The notes beneath the pieces were generated by a model that had not been told where the DNA came from, ran no database searches, and saw only the letters and a program-made list of their open reading frames with translations. A program made the translations under genes and the position numbers. This document shows, piece after piece, positions 12,651 to 14,874 of a stretch of 14,874 nt of DNA. The DNA comes from Hominenteromicrobium gallistercoris (GTDB lineage: Bacteria; Bacillota; Clostridia; Oscillospirales; Acutalibacteraceae): contig DWXR01000114.1 in assembly GCA_019119145.1 (NCBI GenBank), forward strand, positions 1 to 14,874, in the 5' to 3' direction. Every line of letters starts with the position of its first letter. The first letter of the stretch is position 1.

Positions 12651-14111
12651 GTGAAAAAATTTAGATTTGCCGCGTTTCTGATGGCGGTGCTTTTGATGAT
12701 GACGGTTTGGACGCCCGCGGCCTTTGCCGAAGAGACGGCGGACGGCGGCACGTCCGACAGCGCGGAGGCGACGCCCTCGCCCGAGCCGGTGCAGCCCGAA
12801 GAGGGCTTTGTCTGCGAGACGCTGACGGACCCGAGCAGCAAGTCCATCTTTATGGTGAGCCTCGATACGGGCACGGTCGTGTTCACGATGAACCCGGACG
12901 AGCGGCTCCCGATGGCCTCGCTCACGAAGATCATGACGTATATCGTGGTGTCGGAGAACATCGACGACCTGATGAATACGCGCACGGTGGTGCCGGCCAG
13001 CGTGGCGGAGGAGCTTGAGGGAACCGGCTCGTCGCTGGCGGAGATCCAGACCGGCGAAGAGTTTTCGATCTACGAGCTTCTGAACCTGATGATGGTGCCC
13101 TCCGGCAACGACGCGGCGCTGACGCTCGCGAAATACATAGACGGTCTCGGCATCGCGGCGGACGACCCGGCCTATGATACGGACGGGGACGGCCGGATGA
13201 GCTGCGTGGAGCTGATGAACCGCAAGGCGGCGGAGCTCGGCTGCACGAACACGCACTTTGTGAACCCGCACGGCCTGTACGACGAGAACCACTACACGAC
13301 GGCGCGCGAGATGGCGACGATCACCGAATACGCGCTGACGCTGCCGTACTTCACGGACATCACGTCGCAGACGAGCTATACGCAGGCGCCGACGAATATG
13401 ACGGAGGAGGCGCGCACGGTCACGACGACGAACCGCATGCTCGTCGAGACGGCGGAGGAATACTACACGTATGCGACCGGCATCAAGACCGGCTCGCTCA
13501 ACGAATCCGGCTACTGCATCGCGGCCTCGGCTTCCTATGACGGCTACAGCTATCTGGTCGTCTGCCTCGGGAGCCCGTATGTCGACGCGGAGGGCAACCA
13601 CATCGACTACCACGGCGAGATGTACGACGCGGCGACGCTGTTCCGCTGGGCGCTGACGAGCATCGAGAACAAGACGATCGTCACGGACGGCGACCTGCTC
13701 GGCGAGGTCGATCTGGAGTACGTTTGGAACAAGGACCGCCTGCAGGTCGTCGCGCAGGGCAATGTGACGGCTATGCTGCCGAAGGACCTCGACGAGAGCA
13801 GCATCAAGATGACGCTGGATCTGCCGGAGAGTGTGAAGGCGCCCGTCGAAAAGGGCGACGTGATCGGCACGGCGACGTATACCTACATGGGCGAGGTGCT
13901 GGCTGAGGTGCCGCTCGTCGCGGCGGAGAGCGTCGAGCGCAGCGAGATCGTACAGACCATCCAGCAGGGCAGAGACATCATCACCTCGCCGTGGTTCCTG
14001 ATTACGGCGGGCGTCATCCTCGTGCTGCTGGCCATATACATCGTGCTGGCCGTCTGGATGAACCGCAAGCGCCGCAAGATGCGCCGCGTCAAGAAGTACC
14101 GCGACCTGTAA
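12651..14111 (+). CDS. D-alanyl-D-alanine carboxypeptidase (peptidase S11, DacA/DacF-like)
   Basis: This low-molecular-weight penicillin-binding protein trims the terminal D-Ala from peptidoglycan stem peptides outside the cell. Of 486 residues, 1-26 are a signal peptide (MKKFRFAAFLMAVLLMM..AFA). The active-site motifs are complete: SLTK (S90 nucleophile, K93), SGN (151-153) and KTG (279-281). A beta-rich C-terminal domain follows (about 345-435), then a transmembrane helix (WFLITAGVILVLLAIYIVLAVW, about 448-469) and a strongly basic tail (NRKRRKMRR), so it is anchored at the C terminus. An EF-hand-like loop DTDGDGRMSCVE lies at 176-187. Translation starts at GTG 12651 after GGTGGAG (12636-12642). 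It stands alone, divergent from sbcD. Confidence 0.94.
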   Translation: MKKFRFAAFLMAVLLMMTVWTPAAFAEETADGGTSDSAEATPSPEPVQPEEGFVCETLTDPSSKSIFMVSLDTGTVVFTMNPDERLPMASLTKIMTYIVVSENIDDLMNTRTVVPASVAEELEGTGSSLAEIQTGEEFSIYELLNLMMVPSGNDAALTLAKYIDGLGIAADDPAYDTDGDGRMSCVELMNRKAAELGCTNTHFVNPHGLYDENHYTTAREMATITEYALTLPYFTDITSQTSYTQAPTNMTEEARTVTTTNRMLVETAEEYYTYATGIKTGSLNESGYCIAASASYDGYSYLVVCLGSPYVDAEGNHIDYHGEMYDAATLFRWALTSIENKTIVTDGDLLGEVDLEYVWNKDRLQVVAQGNVTAMLPKDLDESSIKMTLDLPESVKAPVEKGDVIGTATYTYMGEVLAEVPLVAAESVERSEIVQTIQQGRDIITSPWFLITAGVILVLLAIYIVLAVWMNRKRRKMRRVKKYRDL

Positions 14112-14186
14112 GTTATAAAGTCCATAGGCCTGCGCCCTGGCACAGACGGCAAAGCCGTAAAAGCCCGGGTTCGCAGCGCAAGAAGA

Positions 14187-14226
14187 AGGGAGACTTTCCG
14201 TACACGGAAAGCCTCCCTGAATTTTT
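14187..14226. terminator. Terminator between the carboxypeptidase and the surface-protein gene
   Basis: AGGGAG (14187-14192) pairs with CTCCCT (14213-14218) and, across one mismatch, CTTTCCG (14194-14200) pairs with CGGAAAG (14205-14211). TTTTT at 14222-14226 follows on the + strand. The - strand side has only short T stretches, but the convergent gene order suggests it may serve both transcripts. Confidence 0.8.
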
Positions 14227-14241
14227 ATGTTTTGTTATGGT

Positions 14242-14874
14242 TTACCGCTTGTCCGCAGACCGTCTGCGCGTGCGGAGTACGAGTGCGGCGGTCAGGCTGG
14301 CGGCGCCGGCCGCTGCAAGCATGATCCAGCCGGCCAGATCTGTTTCATCGCCGGTTTTCGGCGCGTCGGTTGCCGGCTGCTCGGGCGCCGGGGTCGGCGT
14401 CACGGCAGGGGCCGGTGTGGGCGTTGCGACGGGCGCGGGCGTCGGTGTTGACTCATTGTCCGGCGTTGGGGTTGGTTCATTGTCCGGCGTTGGGGTTGGT
14501 TCGTTGTCCGGTGTTGGGGTTGGTTCGTTGTCCGGCGTTGGGGTTGGTTCGTTGTCCGGCGTTGGTGTCGGTTCCGGCTCCTTCTTGTTTTTCAGCGTTA
14601 TGGTGTAGTTCTTATGGATAATATGGTCATCCTTAAAAACTGTCTCCGTTGGACCGGAGACATCCGCACCGTCGTACGTATAGCCGTTAACCTCGATTTC
14701 ACTGATGTTACCTCCTTTATAGTAGTAATCGGCAACATCTATTCCATATTTAATCATAATAGCATCGCGGTGATCTAAGAGATTGTAAGTCCATTTGTTG
14801 TCTTCGTTCAATGTGATTTCCAGTTCTTTTTGGTAACCAGCTTCTGTTTCAAGCGTCACGGTAAATGTAACCTC
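14242..14874 (-). CDS. Cell-wall-anchored surface protein, C-terminal part (runs off the window)
   Basis: The reading frame is open to the window edge on its 5' side, so only the last 210 residues are seen. The N-terminal part (FTVTLETEAGYQKELEITL... to YTITLKNKK) resembles the strand pattern of Cna_B/prealbumin-like stalk domains of Gram-positive adhesins. A Pro/Thr wall-spanning linker follows, with five EPTPTPDN repeats and then degenerate TPTPAP units. The end has a sorting signal, APKTGDE, a hydrophobic segment (WIMLAAAGAASLTAALVL) and a basic tail (RTRRRSADKR), for covalent attachment by sortase. It is a PKTG variant of LPXTG. The adhesin role is inferred; the anchor is clear. Confidence 0.88.
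   Translation of the reverse strand, partial: EVTFTVTLETEAGYQKELEITLNEDNKWTYNLLDHRDAIMIKYGIDVADYYYKGGNISEIEVNGYTYDGADVSGPTETVFKDDHIIHKNYTITLKNKKEPEPTPTPDNEPTPTPDNEPTPTPDNEPTPTPDNEPTPTPDNESTPTPAPVATPTPAPAVTPTPAPEQPATDAPKTGDETDLAGWIMLAAAGAASLTAALVLRTRRRSADKR
14455..14574 (-). repeat. Five tandem 24-bp repeats encoding EPTPTPDN
   Basis: The 120 bases hold five in-frame copies of a 24-bp unit, nearly identical at the DNA level apart from a few third-position changes. A sixth partial unit (ESTPTP) lies next to it toward the C-terminal end. Such repeats typically form an extended, proline-rich spacer through the cell wall. The near-identity suggests recent expansion and possible copy-number variation. 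Confidence 0.93.

Noticed and set aside
14112..14186. A GGTTCG sequence near 14169 resembling a tRNA T-loop
   Set aside because: The flanking bases do not form a T-stem, and no anticodon or acceptor stem fits at the right distances.
14455..14574. The tandem 24-bp units as a CRISPR array
   Set aside because: The units are contiguous with no spacers, and they translate in frame as EPTPTPDN within a wall-anchored protein.

Overview
The window looks like a chromosome segment from a GC-rich member of the Clostridia (Firmicutes), probably close to the Oscillospiraceae/Ruminococcaceae. This is inferred from gene order, the zinc-ribbon form of ribosomal protein L33, a Firmicutes-type L10 leader, strong Shine-Dalgarno sites, and a PKTG-type cell-wall sorting signal, on a codon background strongly biased to G/C at third positions. 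No database search was possible, so the taxonomy is an inference.

Region 1 (about 1-3645, + strand) is the classic ribosomal/transcription block rpmG-secE-nusG-rplK-rplA, followed by rplJ-rplL under their own consensus promoter and L10-leader attenuator. Two copies of an RNA motif resembling the L1 site of 23S rRNA sit in front of rplK and in front of rplA. A strong intrinsic terminator closes the block after rplL; rpoB is not the next gene.

Region 2 (3645-8605, + strand) is a self-contained efflux cassette. A MarR-family regulator has its promoter embedded in a striking nested palindrome. It is followed by two tightly coupled genes for the halves of a heterodimeric type IV ABC exporter. Nucleotide site residues divide between the two halves as expected for one degenerate and one catalytic ATP site, and the first half carries a large extra extracellular domain. 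The inferred logic is that MarR represses its own operon and is relieved by a ligand that the exporter removes.

Region 3 (8570-12475, - strand) is sbcD-sbcC, the Mre11/Rad50-type nuclease/ATPase pair, convergent with the ABC operon across a shared bidirectional terminator.

Region 4 (12480-14242) has a membrane-anchored D-alanyl-D-alanine carboxypeptidase (S11 family), divergent from sbcD, with an EF-hand-like loop inside the enzyme domain.

Region 5 (14242 to the window edge, - strand) is the 3' end of a cell-wall-anchored surface protein. It has a more AT-rich N-terminal (adhesin-like) portion, five 24-bp Pro/Thr repeats and a sorting signal.

Most of the window is ordinary core genome. The items most worth a second look are the paired L1 mimics, the nested MarR operator, the ABC exporter's extracellular insertion, the EF-hand loop in the carboxypeptidase and the repeat/composition break in the surface protein. 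I did not find a convincing wholly new multi-gene system.
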